DNA of 64,000 bases from JAKFWI01 sp035549875. GTDB lineage: Bacteria; Pseudomonadota; Alphaproteobacteria; Caulobacterales; Aquidulcibacteraceae. The stretch lies in assembly GCA_035549875.1 (NCBI GenBank), contig DASZPV010000145.1, forward strand, positions 1 through 64,000, in the 5' to 3' direction. The notes below the pieces were generated by a model. It saw nothing but the letters and a program-made list of their open reading frames with translations, made no database searches and was not told the DNA's origin. Position numbers and translations under genes: made by a program. This document shows, piece after piece, positions 51,107 through 59,455 of this stretch (its first letter is position 1; each line of letters opens with the position of its first letter).

Positions 51107-52026
51107 CAGGAAAGCACTTCGCCCGCGCGCACCGGCGCGCCGCGCAGAAACGCCTCCGCCGCCATTGCGCCTTTGCCTTCGCGCTGTACGCGCAGCAAGC
51201 GCACGGCGCCATCGCCGCAGGCAATGAGCAAGCTGTCGTCCAGCGCCGCGCCGGGCGCACCCTTGCCTTCCTCGGCGCGCGACATCAGCGCTTTGACGCG
51301 CGCCCCGTTCAGCATGAACCACGCGCCTGGAAACGGCGATAGGCCGCGGATTTTCAGATCGATTTCGCGCGCCGGCGCGGTCCAGTCGATGCGCGCTTCG
51401 GCGGGCGTGATCTTTTCAGCGTAGGTGACGCCTTCGGCGCTTTGCGGCGTGAATTGCGCTGCGCCGCGCTCCATCATGGCCACAGCGCGCGTAAGCAACG
51501 GCGCGCCGGCCGCGGCGAGGCGATCGTGCAAAGTAGCGGCGGTGTCCTGCGCCGCAATGGGCACGCTCTCGGCGAGCAGCACCGGGCCGGTATCGAGCCC
51601 TTCCTCCATCTTCATCGCCATCACGCCGGTGACTTTATCTCCGGCCATCAGCGCCCGCTGGATGGGCGCCGCCCCGCGCCAGCGCGGCAGCAGCGAGCCG
51701 TGCAGGTTAAGACAACCCAGGCGCGGCGCATCCAGCACCGGCTGCGGCAGGATCAGCCCATAGGCGACGACCACCGCCAGATCGGCGCCAAGCGCGGCGA
51801 AAGCCTGCTGCTCTTCGAGACTTTTCAGCCGGCGCGGCGTGCGCACCGGCAGACCGCGCGCTTCGGCCAATTGGTGTATCGGCGTTTTGCGTTCAGCTTG
51901 ACCTCGTCCGGCCGGGCGCGGCGGCTGCGAATATACGCACACGATCTCGTGCCCGGCGGCGCGCAGAGCCTCCAGCGACGGCACGGCGAAATCCGGCGAG
52001 CCCATGAAAATCAGCTTCAGCGCCAT
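51106..52026 (-). CDS. fmt: Methionyl-tRNA formyltransferase
   Basis: 306 residues. Formylates initiator Met-tRNA. Landmarks: FMGSPDFAVPSLEALRAAGH (8-27), VVAYGLILPQPVLDAPRLG, NLHGSLLPRWRGAAPIQ (catalytic Asn-His region) and VTGVMAMKMEEGLDTGPVLL. The C-terminal OB-like tRNA-binding domain is present. Often preceded by def, but here the upstream neighbour is the divergent YihY gene, so def lies elsewhere. Confidence 0.96.
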   Translation of the reverse strand: MALKLIFMGSPDFAVPSLEALRAAGHEIVCVYSQPPRPAGRGQAERKTPIHQLAEARGLPVRTPRRLKSLEEQQAFAALGADLAVVVAYGLILPQPVLDAPRLGCLNLHGSLLPRWRGAAPIQRALMAGDKVTGVMAMKMEEGLDTGPVLLAESVPIAAQDTAATLHDRLAAAGAPLLTRAVAMMERGAAQFTPQSAEGVTYAEKITPAEARIDWTAPAREIDLKIRGLSPFPGAWFMLNGARVKALMSRAEEGKGAPGAALDDSLLIACGDGAVRLLRVQREGKGAMAAEAFLRGAPVRAGEVLS

Positions 52027-52113
52027 GCCCGCCCCATGCCCGCATTTTTACCGCGAGGCAATCGAGCCCGAAACCGGCAACGTTTTGGACAGGTTTCATG
52101 ATACGTTGTGTCC

Positions 52114-53067
52114 ATGTCGGCCGAAGCGCACATTGATCGACCGCCTTCCCATCTGAAGGAGATAAGGGCGCGCCAGTGGCGGGCGCTGTTTCGCGACGCC
52201 ATGCGCCAGGCAGGACGCGACAATCTGGGCCTCGTGGCGGCGGGCGTGGCGTTCTTTGTTTTGATGGCGACCTTCCCATCGCTCGCCGCAATAGTGGCTT
52301 TGTACGGGCTTTTGGGTGATCCCGTCGGGGTCAGCGCGCAGATCGACGCGCTGTCGGGCATAGCGCCGGACCCGGTTCTGAATATAGCTCGCGGGCAAGT
52401 GGCGCGCCTGATCCACGCCGATCCTCAAACACTTGCGCTTAACGGCTTTGTGAGCCTCGCCGTTGCGGTATGGAGCGCGCAGCAGGGCGCGCGCTCGTTC
52501 CTGCACGCGCTGACGATCATCAACGAACACACGGTGCGGCGCACTTTCGTCAAACGTTATCTGATCGGCGGCGCGTTCACCCTGGGCGCGCTGGCGATGG
52601 CGCTGCTCACGGTGTTTCTGTTCACGCTCGCGCCCCATGTTCTGGCCGCCATGGGAACGGACGCCAAGCTGCTGATGGCGTTTTTGCGCTGGCCGGTTTT
52701 GCTGGCGCTGATGACGGTCTTTGCGCTGGCGCTCTACCGCTGGGGCCCCAACCGCAAGCCCCCCGCGTGGCGCTGGATCGCGCCGGGCGCGCTGTTCGCC
52801 TCCGTCGCGTGGCTGACCGTATCTGCGCTCTTTTCCGTCTATGTCGATCTGTTCACGCCGCTGCGCGCCGCATACGGTGTGTTCTCAGGCGTGTTCGTGC
52901 TGATGCTGTGGTTCTTTATTTCAGCCTACGTGTTCCTGTTCGGTGCCGAGCTTAACGCGCGCATGGAACGGTTGTGTCAGTTGCTGGGCGATGAGGCGGT
53001 TGAGCCGTCATCGCCCCGCCGCAGCCGCACTAGCAGTGCAGACCCGCTTGGCGCTGAACGCCGCTGA
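52114..53067 (+). CDS. YihY/BrkB family inner membrane protein
   Basis: 317 residues with six hydrophobic segments. Family marks: FRDAMRQAGRDNLGLVAAGVAFFVLMATFPSL at the first helix, SLAVAVWSAQQGARSFLHALTIIN, and YGVFSGVFVLMLWFFISAYVFLFGAELNA at the end. Formerly called RNase BN by mistake; its actual role is unknown, possibly transport. ATG 52114 is chosen; a GTG at 52108 is two codons earlier. Its last 38 bases overlap the convergent CADD-like gene. Confidence 0.9.
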   Translation: MSAEAHIDRPPSHLKEIRARQWRALFRDAMRQAGRDNLGLVAAGVAFFVLMATFPSLAAIVALYGLLGDPVGVSAQIDALSGIAPDPVLNIARGQVARLIHADPQTLALNGFVSLAVAVWSAQQGARSFLHALTIINEHTVRRTFVKRYLIGGAFTLGALAMALLTVFLFTLAPHVLAAMGTDAKLLMAFLRWPVLLALMTVFALALYRWGPNRKPPAWRWIAPGALFASVAWLTVSALFSVYVDLFTPLRAAYGVFSGVFVLMLWFFISAYVFLFGAELNARMERLCQLLGDEAVEPSSPRRSRTSSADPLGAERR

Positions 53068-53722
53068 GGAAATCCCACAGCGCGCCGGCCATCGCCGCGC
53101 CGCCCGCGATCGCCTCGCTGCGCTGATCGGCCGGCAGCTTGTTCAGCAGTTCGCGGCATACGGCTGAATGCTCAACATCGGCCGCCTCGTGCACGCGGAA
53201 GAATCGGATCGCGTTTTCATCCGTCACGCCGTAAAAGCGGTCCAGCCCGTCGATCTTCGTGGCCGATACCGCCGGAAGCTGGCTCTCATACGCATAAAGC
53301 GCGCCCAGGCCCGCCGCATACGATTGCCGCGACAGATCGCGGAACGCGTCGATCAGCTTTTGCGTCTCCGGATTGCGCACAACGCTTTGCACCGCGCCGG
53401 CATCCGCGCCGAGCGCGTTGGCGAACATCATCCACAACGCGGCGTGATCCTGTTTGCCTTGGCCCAGGCCTTCCTCTTCCGCGAGATTCTCGGCCAGCAT
53501 GCGCCGGCCTTCCCGGTCCGGGCATTGGGCGTGCACCGCGCTCACCGCGCGCGGGAAGGCTTCGACGTGGTGGAAATATTGCTTGGCGTATTCGGCCAGA
53601 ATGTCCTGCGAGAGGCGCCCTTGGCTCCAGGCTTGATAGAACGGATGCTTCAGCATCGCACGCGCATCCACCGCCGCGTCGATCGCGGCGGAAACTGAAA
53701 CCTGAGAAAAGCCTTCGGCCAT
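53030..53722 (-). CDS. CADD-like iron-containing redox enzyme (heme oxygenase fold; putative pABA/folate protein)
   Basis: 230 residues, all helical (TenA/PqqC/CADD superfamily). The metal ligands expected of the diiron CADD group are readable: an EEE cluster at 82-84 before His93, Glu146 in YAYESQ, and His178, Asp182 and His185 in VHEAADVEH. The 32-residue spacing from Glu146 to His178 and the H-x3-D-x2-H pattern match what I recall for chlamydial CADD, which makes p-aminobenzoate by consuming its own side chains. Tyr29 (HPFYQAW) and Lys156 (ATKIDG) occupy positions similar to the residues implicated there. No pab or fol gene is adjacent. ATG 53722. Confidence 0.82.
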   Translation of the reverse strand: MAEGFSQVSVSAAIDAAVDARAMLKHPFYQAWSQGRLSQDILAEYAKQYFHHVEAFPRAVSAVHAQCPDREGRRMLAENLAEEEGLGQGKQDHAALWMMFANALGADAGAVQSVVRNPETQKLIDAFRDLSRQSYAAGLGALYAYESQLPAVSATKIDGLDRFYGVTDENAIRFFRVHEAADVEHSAVCRELLNKLPADQRSEAIAGGAAMAGALWDFLSGVQRQAGLHC

Positions 53723-53817
53723 GGGAGCATCCTTCTTTGCCGCCGCCGCGCGGCGCCGGTTACGGTTTAGCCGCTTGCCCGAACCGGCAAAAGCGAAAAA
53801 TCGCCCGCGCCGGATAC

Positions 53818-54999
53818 TCAGATGTGGACCTGCCGGTATTCGGTCAGCATCTCACGCGGATAAGACGAGACTTGCCTGGGCGCATTGCATGGCGGCCAAA
53901 ACCGCGGGCTCGTCATGACATCGACGCCAGCGGTTATCGCCGCGTCCAGAACCTCAATATCGTTGAGATTGTCGGCGATGAGCTTGACTTTCTGGCGGTG
54001 CAGAGCCCCGACCCACCGGCCGAAAAACTCAGCCGCGCCCCGCTGCAGGATTCCGGCCGGAATGCTGCAGGCGACAGCCAACGCGCCGGTCATCCCCAAA
54101 CCATCGAGCGAGCGCTCGGCAGGATGAAGTTCTATGGTCACGCGCTTGCAAGCCGTGCGCAACATCCCCACCCAATCGGTGATCGTCATCAACGGCGTGC
54201 CCGGTTCGATCTCCGCGATTTGCGGGGCGATGTAGCGCCGCGTATTCTCCGGCACGGAAAGCAGACGCGCCAGCAAGGCCTGCCGCGCCGACCGATCGGT
54301 CATCGTGCTTGGGTGGATGCTGACGCCCACCGCGCACACCCGGCCCTCGCTGAGACAGCGCGTCAGGCCCTGCACCGCCGTTTCGAGCAACCGCAAATCA
54401 AGTTCGCCATGCCTCCCGCGATCGCCGAGGGAGCGTGTCCGATAGCCGGGATTGTAGCCGAAGCGCATGCTCCCGCCCTGTTCGTAAGCCGGCTTGCATA
54501 CGTAAGTGGTCAACGCCTGGGTCGCCGCGTTCCAGGCCGGGGCGAATACGGCGCGGTGTTGCGCCGCGCGCGCGGGCGCGGCCACCTTCGCCTGCGGCGC
54601 GCGCAACAAGGCCGCGACGCCGCGGGGATCGAGCGTCGTCTGGCTGATTTCCGCTTTCAGCCGCGCCGTCGCCGCATCGCCGAGATAGAACGCGTTGAGC
54701 GCTTCGCGCACCGTTGCGCATTCGCTCGCCAGATTGCGCTCGTCGCCAGCGGAGAAGATTACAAGGAAGCCGTCGCCTGCCGGAATGACAATATCGGTCC
54801 GCTGCAAGCAGCCCTGCAGGAACGTCATGGAATTGGCGCGCACGCGGTCTTTGATTTTTTCCCAATCCGCGCCGGCCGCCTTGCGAATGTCGTCCAGGCC
54901 GATCACCTGCACCTGCGCAGCATCGATCGAACGGCCCTGCAGGACGGTTTCCTTCAGGCGATCGACAGCGTCGGAAAAAAGCGCGTCGGTTACGGTCAT
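53818..54999 (-). CDS. Degenerate GGDEF/EAL-like protein
   Basis: 393 residues from ATG 54999. Residues about 10-110 resemble a GGDEF-like fold in which the active loop has become IPAGDGFLVIF (72-82). From about 150 the sequence follows an EAL barrel: VFAPAWNAATQALTTYVCKP occupies the place of the YQPIV...EALLR start, ELDLRLLETAVQGL and VGVSIHPSTM are the next helix and strand, and KLIADNLNDIEVLDAAITAG with VMTSPRFWPP takes the place of the DGVET-x-EQ...G-QG-Y region. The catalytic Glu of EAL is absent, so it is probably a non-catalytic sensor or scaffold. The assignment rests on pattern resemblance only. Confidence 0.7.
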   Translation of the reverse strand: MTVTDALFSDAVDRLKETVLQGRSIDAAQVQVIGLDDIRKAAGADWEKIKDRVRANSMTFLQGCLQRTDIVIPAGDGFLVIFSAGDERNLASECATVREALNAFYLGDAATARLKAEISQTTLDPRGVAALLRAPQAKVAAPARAAQHRAVFAPAWNAATQALTTYVCKPAYEQGGSMRFGYNPGYRTRSLGDRGRHGELDLRLLETAVQGLTRCLSEGRVCAVGVSIHPSTMTDRSARQALLARLLSVPENTRRYIAPQIAEIEPGTPLMTITDWVGMLRTACKRVTIELHPAERSLDGLGMTGALAVACSIPAGILQRGAAEFFGRWVGALHRQKVKLIADNLNDIEVLDAAITAGVDVMTSPRFWPPCNAPRQVSSYPREMLTEYRQVHI

Positions 55000-55080
55000 T
55001 GCAGCAGGATGCCGCAACGCCCTTAAAGCGGCGCTAAATCAGGCTATGCCAAACGGACTAGGCCAACGATCGGAAACGCC

Positions 55081-55584
55081 TCAAAGTTGCGCGATGAACG
55101 GAAGGCCGCGATACCGGCCCGCCTCATCCATGCCATAGCCGACGAGAAAGACGTCCGGCGCGTCGAACCCCACATGTTCGATCGGCAGGCCCAGCGCGCT
55201 TGGCTTGCGCACCGCCGCGCAGGCGCGGGTTTCCGCCGCGCCTTTCGCCAATAGGTGCGCCCGTGCGAACGCGATCGTGCGGCCGCTATCGAAAACGTCG
55301 TCGAGCAGCAGGATGCGTTTTCCCTCAACGCTACGGGAAATATCGGCGCGCACCACAACGCGCCCGGAGCTTTCCCGCCCGTCGCGATAGCTCTCCAGCC
55401 AGAGGGAATCGAGCGTGGGATTGATCCCGCGCCGGGCCAGGGCGCGCATCAAATCCACCGCGAACGGCATGGCGCCCTGCAACAGCGCAATCAGCGTCCA
55501 TTCATCGGTGACGTGGGCTGACAGGTCTTCAGCCAGTTCGTCCACGCGCTTGGCGATGGCCGCTTCCTCGATCAGCGGCGACAT
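55081..55584 (-). CDS. hpt: Hypoxanthine phosphoribosyltransferase
   Basis: 167 residues. The PRPP-binding signature is ILLLDDVFDSGRT (about 90-102); the early LLQGAMPFAVDLMRAL and late VGYGMDEAGRYRGLPF segments are typical of HPRT. Salvages hypoxanthine or guanine to nucleotides. ATG 55584 is six bases after the stop of the zinc-ribbon gene, on the same strand, so they are cotranscribed. Confidence 0.93.
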   Translation of the reverse strand: MSPLIEEAAIAKRVDELAEDLSAHVTDEWTLIALLQGAMPFAVDLMRALARRGINPTLDSLWLESYRDGRESSGRVVVRADISRSVEGKRILLLDDVFDSGRTIAFARAHLLAKGAAETRACAAVRKPSALGLPIEHVGFDAPDVFLVGYGMDEAGRYRGLPFIAQL

Positions 55585-55590
55585 CGGCGC

Positions 55591-56493
55591 TCAGTGACCA
55601 GGCTCGGCGGCCTGTTCCGGCGCGGCCTCGGCTTCGGCCTCGTGCGATGGTTCGATCACGGTGAGCGCGCCGGGATTGCTGCCGCCGGGGGCGTGGCCGG
55701 TTTTCGGCTTGTTGTCCTTCACCGGCGTAGGCGCGTGGGCGGGGGCTGAAACGGGCAAGGGGGGCGGCGCTTTCCTTGCCTCCGACGCGGTGGCGAACGT
55801 GGCCTCAAGATCGACGGCGCTGACTGGCGGGTCGACCAGAACTGTGGAAAACTGCCGCGCGCCGCCGGGCGGAATCGGCGGCCCGTCCAGGCTCACCATC
55901 CAGGTGCGCACTTCGTCGGCATTGCGGTCGAGCAAGCCGAAACGCAGCACCGGGGGCGATTTAGCCTGCCCGCCAATGTTGCGCACAGCGCCCGAAACAG
56001 TGAGCGCCGCCGCCTCGCCCTCGGCGCTGCGAGACAGATCGAGATCGGAAAATTCGAGGCCGGTAATGTTCACGCTGAGGCCCATCGCGGCATAGGCGCT
56101 GGCCGCATTCGGCCAGACCTTGGCGACGCCCTGCCGGAACACCACCGCGACGGTCAGCAGAACGGCCAGGGCCGCCCCCGCCCCGCCCCAGGCGATCGCC
56201 GCCGCGCGCAGCTTTTCCAGCCGCTGGCGCTGGATCTGGCGCGCCCGCGCCTGCGCCGTGGGCGAACTGGCGCTGGCGGCGGCGGCCCGCCGGGCGCGCT
56301 CTATCTGCTCGCGGGTCAGCTTTGGCTCATCGACGAAGGTCGCCGGCTGAGCCGCCCCATTATCCAGGACCAGTTCCTTTTCCACCCGCCAGGTGTTTCC
56401 ACAGGCCGCGCAGCGCACGACTCGGCCTTGCGGCGGAATCGATGCCTCGTCCGCATAATAGCGGGTGGCGCATGACGCACAGGTCAAGATCAT
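55591..56493 (-). CDS. MJ0042-type zinc-ribbon membrane protein
   Basis: 300 residues from ATG 56493. The N-terminal zinc ribbon is MILTCASCATRYYAD...VVRCAACGNTW, with two CxxC pairs. A charged helix (QIERARRAAAASA) leads to one membrane segment (about 98-116, AIAWGGAGAALAVLLTVAVVF) and a periplasmic beta-rich domain with NITGLEFSDLDLSRSAEG and LTVSGAVRNIGG (a DUF3426-like pattern). The C-terminus is Pro/Ala/Glu-rich. Family common in proteobacteria and of unknown function. Divergent from ftsE with a 61-base gap. Confidence 0.88.
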   Translation of the reverse strand: MILTCASCATRYYADEASIPPQGRVVRCAACGNTWRVEKELVLDNGAAQPATFVDEPKLTREQIERARRAAAASASSPTAQARARQIQRQRLEKLRAAAIAWGGAGAALAVLLTVAVVFRQGVAKVWPNAASAYAAMGLSVNITGLEFSDLDLSRSAEGEAAALTVSGAVRNIGGQAKSPPVLRFGLLDRNADEVRTWMVSLDGPPIPPGGARQFSTVLVDPPVSAVDLEATFATASEARKAPPPLPVSAPAHAPTPVKDNKPKTGHAPGGSNPGALTVIEPSHEAEAEAAPEQAAEPGH

Positions 56494-56554
56494 GCTAACT
56501 TCAGCCCAGCGCGGCACATCGGCGAGCCCTGCGCTGATTCCGCGGGGGGAGTCC

Positions 56555-57280
56555 ATGATTTCGGCTGATGCGATCTTTGATCGCGATACCGATAGCGCCG
56601 TGCCGGCCGTGCGGCTGCGCGGGGTCAAGGCGGGCTACCGCAAGCGCCATGACGTGCTGCGCAACCTCGACTTTGAGGCCTACCCCGGCGCCATTGCGGT
56701 GATTTCCGGCCCGCCCGGCGCGGGCAAGACGGCGCTGATCGACGTGTTGCGCCTGTTCCTCAACCCGACTGAGGGGACCGCCGAAGTGCTTGGCGTGAAT
56801 GTGAGCAAGCTGAGCGGAACGGCCCGGGCGAAGCTGAAACGCGATATCGGATTCATGAGCGAATCCCCCGTGCTTGCCGACCACATGGACGCCTTCGACA
56901 ATGTCAGCCTGCCGCTTCGACTCGCAGGCGCGAAGGCTAACGCCTACGCTGGCGATGTGGAGGACCTGCTTAAATTTCTCGGCGTCCCGGAACGGGACGG
57001 GCGCATCGCCTCGGCGCTGACCGGTAGTGAGAAGCGCCGCGCCGCGCTGGCCCGCGCCGTCGTCGGCCGGCCGCGCCTGATCCTCGCTGAAGAACCAACC
57101 GCCGGGCTGTCGCAGGAGATCGCGGGCCGCATGCTGCGCCTGCTGGCCTCGATGCGGCGCGCCGGCACCACCATCATTGTAACGACGCAGGATGAAAACC
57201 TGGCTGAACAGCTCGGCGCGCAATTGTGGCGCATGCGCGATGGGCGCATCGCGCCGGTGATCGCGGAAACGGCCGCTTGA
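56555..57280 (+). CDS. ftsE: FtsE-like cell division ABC ATPase with altered ATPase motifs
   Basis: 241 residues. Walker A is intact: GPPGAGKT (52-59). Other motifs are changed: the Q-loop region FMSESPVL (100-107) lacks the Gln of FQD; the signature is LTGSE (155-159) rather than LSGGE; Walker B reads LILAEE (175-180), Glu replacing the Mg-binding Asp; and the H-loop is TTQDE with Gln212 for His. In FtsEX the ATPase drives periplasmic peptidoglycan hydrolases through FtsX. The identity rests on the following ftsX and the operon. ATP binding is likely, hydrolysis doubtful. ATG 56555 has GGGGGA seven bases upstream. Confidence 0.85.
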   Translation: MISADAIFDRDTDSAVPAVRLRGVKAGYRKRHDVLRNLDFEAYPGAIAVISGPPGAGKTALIDVLRLFLNPTEGTAEVLGVNVSKLSGTARAKLKRDIGFMSESPVLADHMDAFDNVSLPLRLAGAKANAYAGDVEDLLKFLGVPERDGRIASALTGSEKRRAALARAVVGRPRLILAEEPTAGLSQEIAGRMLRLLASMRRAGTTIIVTTQDENLAEQLGAQLWRMRDGRIAPVIAETAA

Positions 57281-58128
57281 CGCCGATCGTGCCCCGCGCG
57301 GGCGGCGCGGCCCTGTTCTGGGTGGTCGCGATCGCTTCAATGCTGGCGGCGATCGCGGTGCTTTCCGCCCTGCTGGCCCACCGCAGCGCCGATAGCGCCG
57401 ACGCGGTGCTGCGCAGCCAATACATCGCCCGCATTCTGGCGCCCGAAAGCGCGACGGCGCTCGATGATGCGGCGATCGCGCTCAACGCCGTGGACGGCGT
57501 TGAAGCGGTTCGCATCGTCACGCCCGAACGCGCGGCCGCGCTGCTGCGCAATTGGGGCGGGCCAAACATCCAGCCCACCGATCTGCCGGCGCTGCGCCTG
57601 ATCACGTTCAGCGCCGATCGCTCCCCCGCCGCCGACTGGACCCAGACCGTCGCCGCCACGATGCGCGGCGCCGGTTTCCAGGCGGAGGTGTACGGCCCTG
57701 GACCGGCCGCCGTCGAAGCGGTCAGGAAATCCCAGGAACTGGCCTCCGTCGCTATCGCCATCGGCGGCGTTCTGTTTGGCGCGGCGCTGCTGACCGCCGG
57801 ACTCGCCGGCCGCACCCGTGTCGCCAGCGACAGGATGCTGATCAGGCCGCTCGCCGACATGGGCGCCACCCGCGGTCAGGTTTCGCGCGCCTTCGCGGCG
57901 CGCGCCGCGGTGGAGGGATTCACGGCCGGGCTGATGGGGGCGTTCGGAGCCAGCCTGCTCGCCGCCTGGGCCTTGTCGTTGCCGCCGTTCGTCGCATGGG
58001 CCGCCCAGCTCCGTCAGGAAGACGCCGCGCCCCTGCTTGCAACGCCGCTGCTGGCCGCTCTGCTGGCCGGCGCCGGCGCACGCAGCGCCAGCAACCGCTT
58101 CTACGCCAACGCGGCGAGGAGCCGATGA
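57277..58128 (+). CDS. ftsX: Cell division protein FtsX
   Basis: 283 residues. First helix near 12-33 (GAALFWVVAIASMLAAIAVL), then a periplasmic domain with LDDAAIALNAVDGVEAVRIVTPERAAALLRNWGG, and three further helices (about 163-182, 215-240, 252-272) in the FtsX pattern with LADMGATRGQVSRAFAARAAVEGF. The start is TTG 57277, overlapping the ftsE stop as TTGA; there is no better codon before the first helix. Together with FtsE it should form the FtsEX complex at the septum. The next gene overlaps as ATGA. Confidence 0.88.
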   Translation: MTPIVPRAGGAALFWVVAIASMLAAIAVLSALLAHRSADSADAVLRSQYIARILAPESATALDDAAIALNAVDGVEAVRIVTPERAAALLRNWGGPNIQPTDLPALRLITFSADRSPAADWTQTVAATMRGAGFQAEVYGPGPAAVEAVRKSQELASVAIAIGGVLFGAALLTAGLAGRTRVASDRMLIRPLADMGATRGQVSRAFAARAAVEGFTAGLMGAFGASLLAAWALSLPPFVAWAAQLRQEDAAPLLATPLLAALLAGAGARSASNRFYANAARSR

Positions 58129-58748
58129 GCTGGCTGCGCGGAATCATGCTGGCGATGATCACCGCCGGGCTGCTCGCGTTCGCGCTCGGTTTTTGGGGAT
58201 TTGCGCGCAGCGTGCAGCGGGCCGGCCCGCCCGATCCGTTTCCCGAAGCTGACGCGATCGTCGCGCTGACCGGCGGCTCCACCGATCGCCTGACAACGGC
58301 GATGGATCTGCTCGCCGCCGGCCACGGCCGACGGCTGTTGATTTCCGGCGTCAATCCCAAGGTCACGGACAAGGAAATGGCCGCGCTGCTGCATGGCGGC
58401 GACAAATTATTCAAATGCTGCGTCGATGTCGGCCGGCGCGCTGAGGACACGCTCGGCAACGCCGCGGAAACCGCAGCCTGGACCCGGCGCAATGGATTTG
58501 AAACGCTGATCGTCGTCACCGACAATTACCACATGCCGCGCTCGCTGGCCGAATTGCGCATCGCCATGCCGCGGACCAAACTGGTGCCCTACCCCGTGAA
58601 GGCGCGGATCGCGCGCGCGCCGGTCTGGCAGAACGATCTTGGCGCGGCGGCGCGTCTGGCCGGCGAATACACCAAATATCTCGTTATCCGCGTGCGCGAG
58701 GCGCTGCTCGCGCTCGACGATCACAAGAGCCGCGCGCCCACGGCATGA
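58125..58748 (+). CDS. YdcF/ElyC family (DUF218) membrane protein
   Basis: 207 residues. One N-terminal helix (about 8-27), then the DUF218 fold: AIVALTGGSTDRLTTAMDLL (45-64), LLISGVN, EDTLGNAAETAAWTRRNG and LIVVTDNYHMPRSLAEL. Relatives such as ElyC and SanA take part in envelope polysaccharide metabolism and envelope integrity; the exact reaction is unknown. ATGA overlaps on both sides (ftsX and plsC) place it in a tightly coupled envelope operon. Confidence 0.9.
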   Translation: MSWLRGIMLAMITAGLLAFALGFWGFARSVQRAGPPDPFPEADAIVALTGGSTDRLTTAMDLLAAGHGRRLLISGVNPKVTDKEMAALLHGGDKLFKCCVDVGRRAEDTLGNAAETAAWTRRNGFETLIVVTDNYHMPRSLAELRIAMPRTKLVPYPVKARIARAPVWQNDLGAAARLAGEYTKYLVIRVREALLALDDHKSRAPTA

Positions 58749-59455
58749 ACTTTATCCGGTCGCTGATTTTTGTTGTCTGGCAGTACGGCTCGATGGCCGC
58801 GATTGCGATCGGCTTTGCGCCTTTCGCGCTGTTCTCCGAGCGGGCGGCGATTGCGGCGGCGCGCGTGTGGGCAAGGGGCGCTGTCTGGGGCCTTGCGGCG
58901 ATCTGCGGCGTTCGCGTCGAATTCCGCGGCGCCGAGAATATTCCGAAAGGCCGCGCGCTAGTGGCTTCCAAGCACCTGTCCATGCTCGACACGATCCTTC
59001 CGTTCGCGGTTTTTCGCGATCCGGCGATCGTGCTGAAAAAAGAACTGCTCTCGTTTCCAGTATTCGGCTGGTATTGCCAACGCGCCGGAATGATCGTGGT
59101 TGACCGCAGCGCGCACGCCATCGCGCTGCGCGGCATGCTGCGCGATGCACGCGTGCAATCGGCCAAGGGCCGCGTCGTGTTTATCTTTCCCGAAGGCACG
59201 CGCCAGGAGATCGGCGCGCCGCCAACCTACAAGCCGGGCGTGGCCGCGCTCTATCGCGATCTCGGTCTGCCTTGTACGCCGGTGGCGATGAACACCGGCC
59301 TGTTCTGGCCTGAAGGCATCATTCGACGCCCAGGCGTGGCGGTGGTGGAATTCCTGCCAGCCATTCCCCCTGGGCTTTCGCGTGAAGCGTTCATGACCGA
59401 ACTGGAACGCGTGATAGAAGGCGCCTCGAACCGGCTGCTGGACGAGGCCCGATGA
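58745..59455 (+). CDS. plsC: 1-acyl-sn-glycerol-3-phosphate acyltransferase (PlsC family)
   Basis: 236 residues. An N-terminal hydrophobic region (6-30) is followed by the acyltransferase blocks: KHLSMLDTI (the HxxxxD motif), GMIVVDRSAH, VFIFPEGTRQ (block III) and VAMNTGLFWP (block IV). It makes phosphatidic acid from lysophosphatidic acid and acyl-ACP or acyl-CoA at the inner membrane. Another plsC may exist elsewhere. ATGA overlaps with both neighbours. Confidence 0.92.
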   Translation: MNFIRSLIFVVWQYGSMAAIAIGFAPFALFSERAAIAAARVWARGAVWGLAAICGVRVEFRGAENIPKGRALVASKHLSMLDTILPFAVFRDPAIVLKKELLSFPVFGWYCQRAGMIVVDRSAHAIALRGMLRDARVQSAKGRVVFIFPEGTRQEIGAPPTYKPGVAALYRDLGLPCTPVAMNTGLFWPEGIIRRPGVAVVEFLPAIPPGLSREAFMTELERVIEGASNRLLDEAR

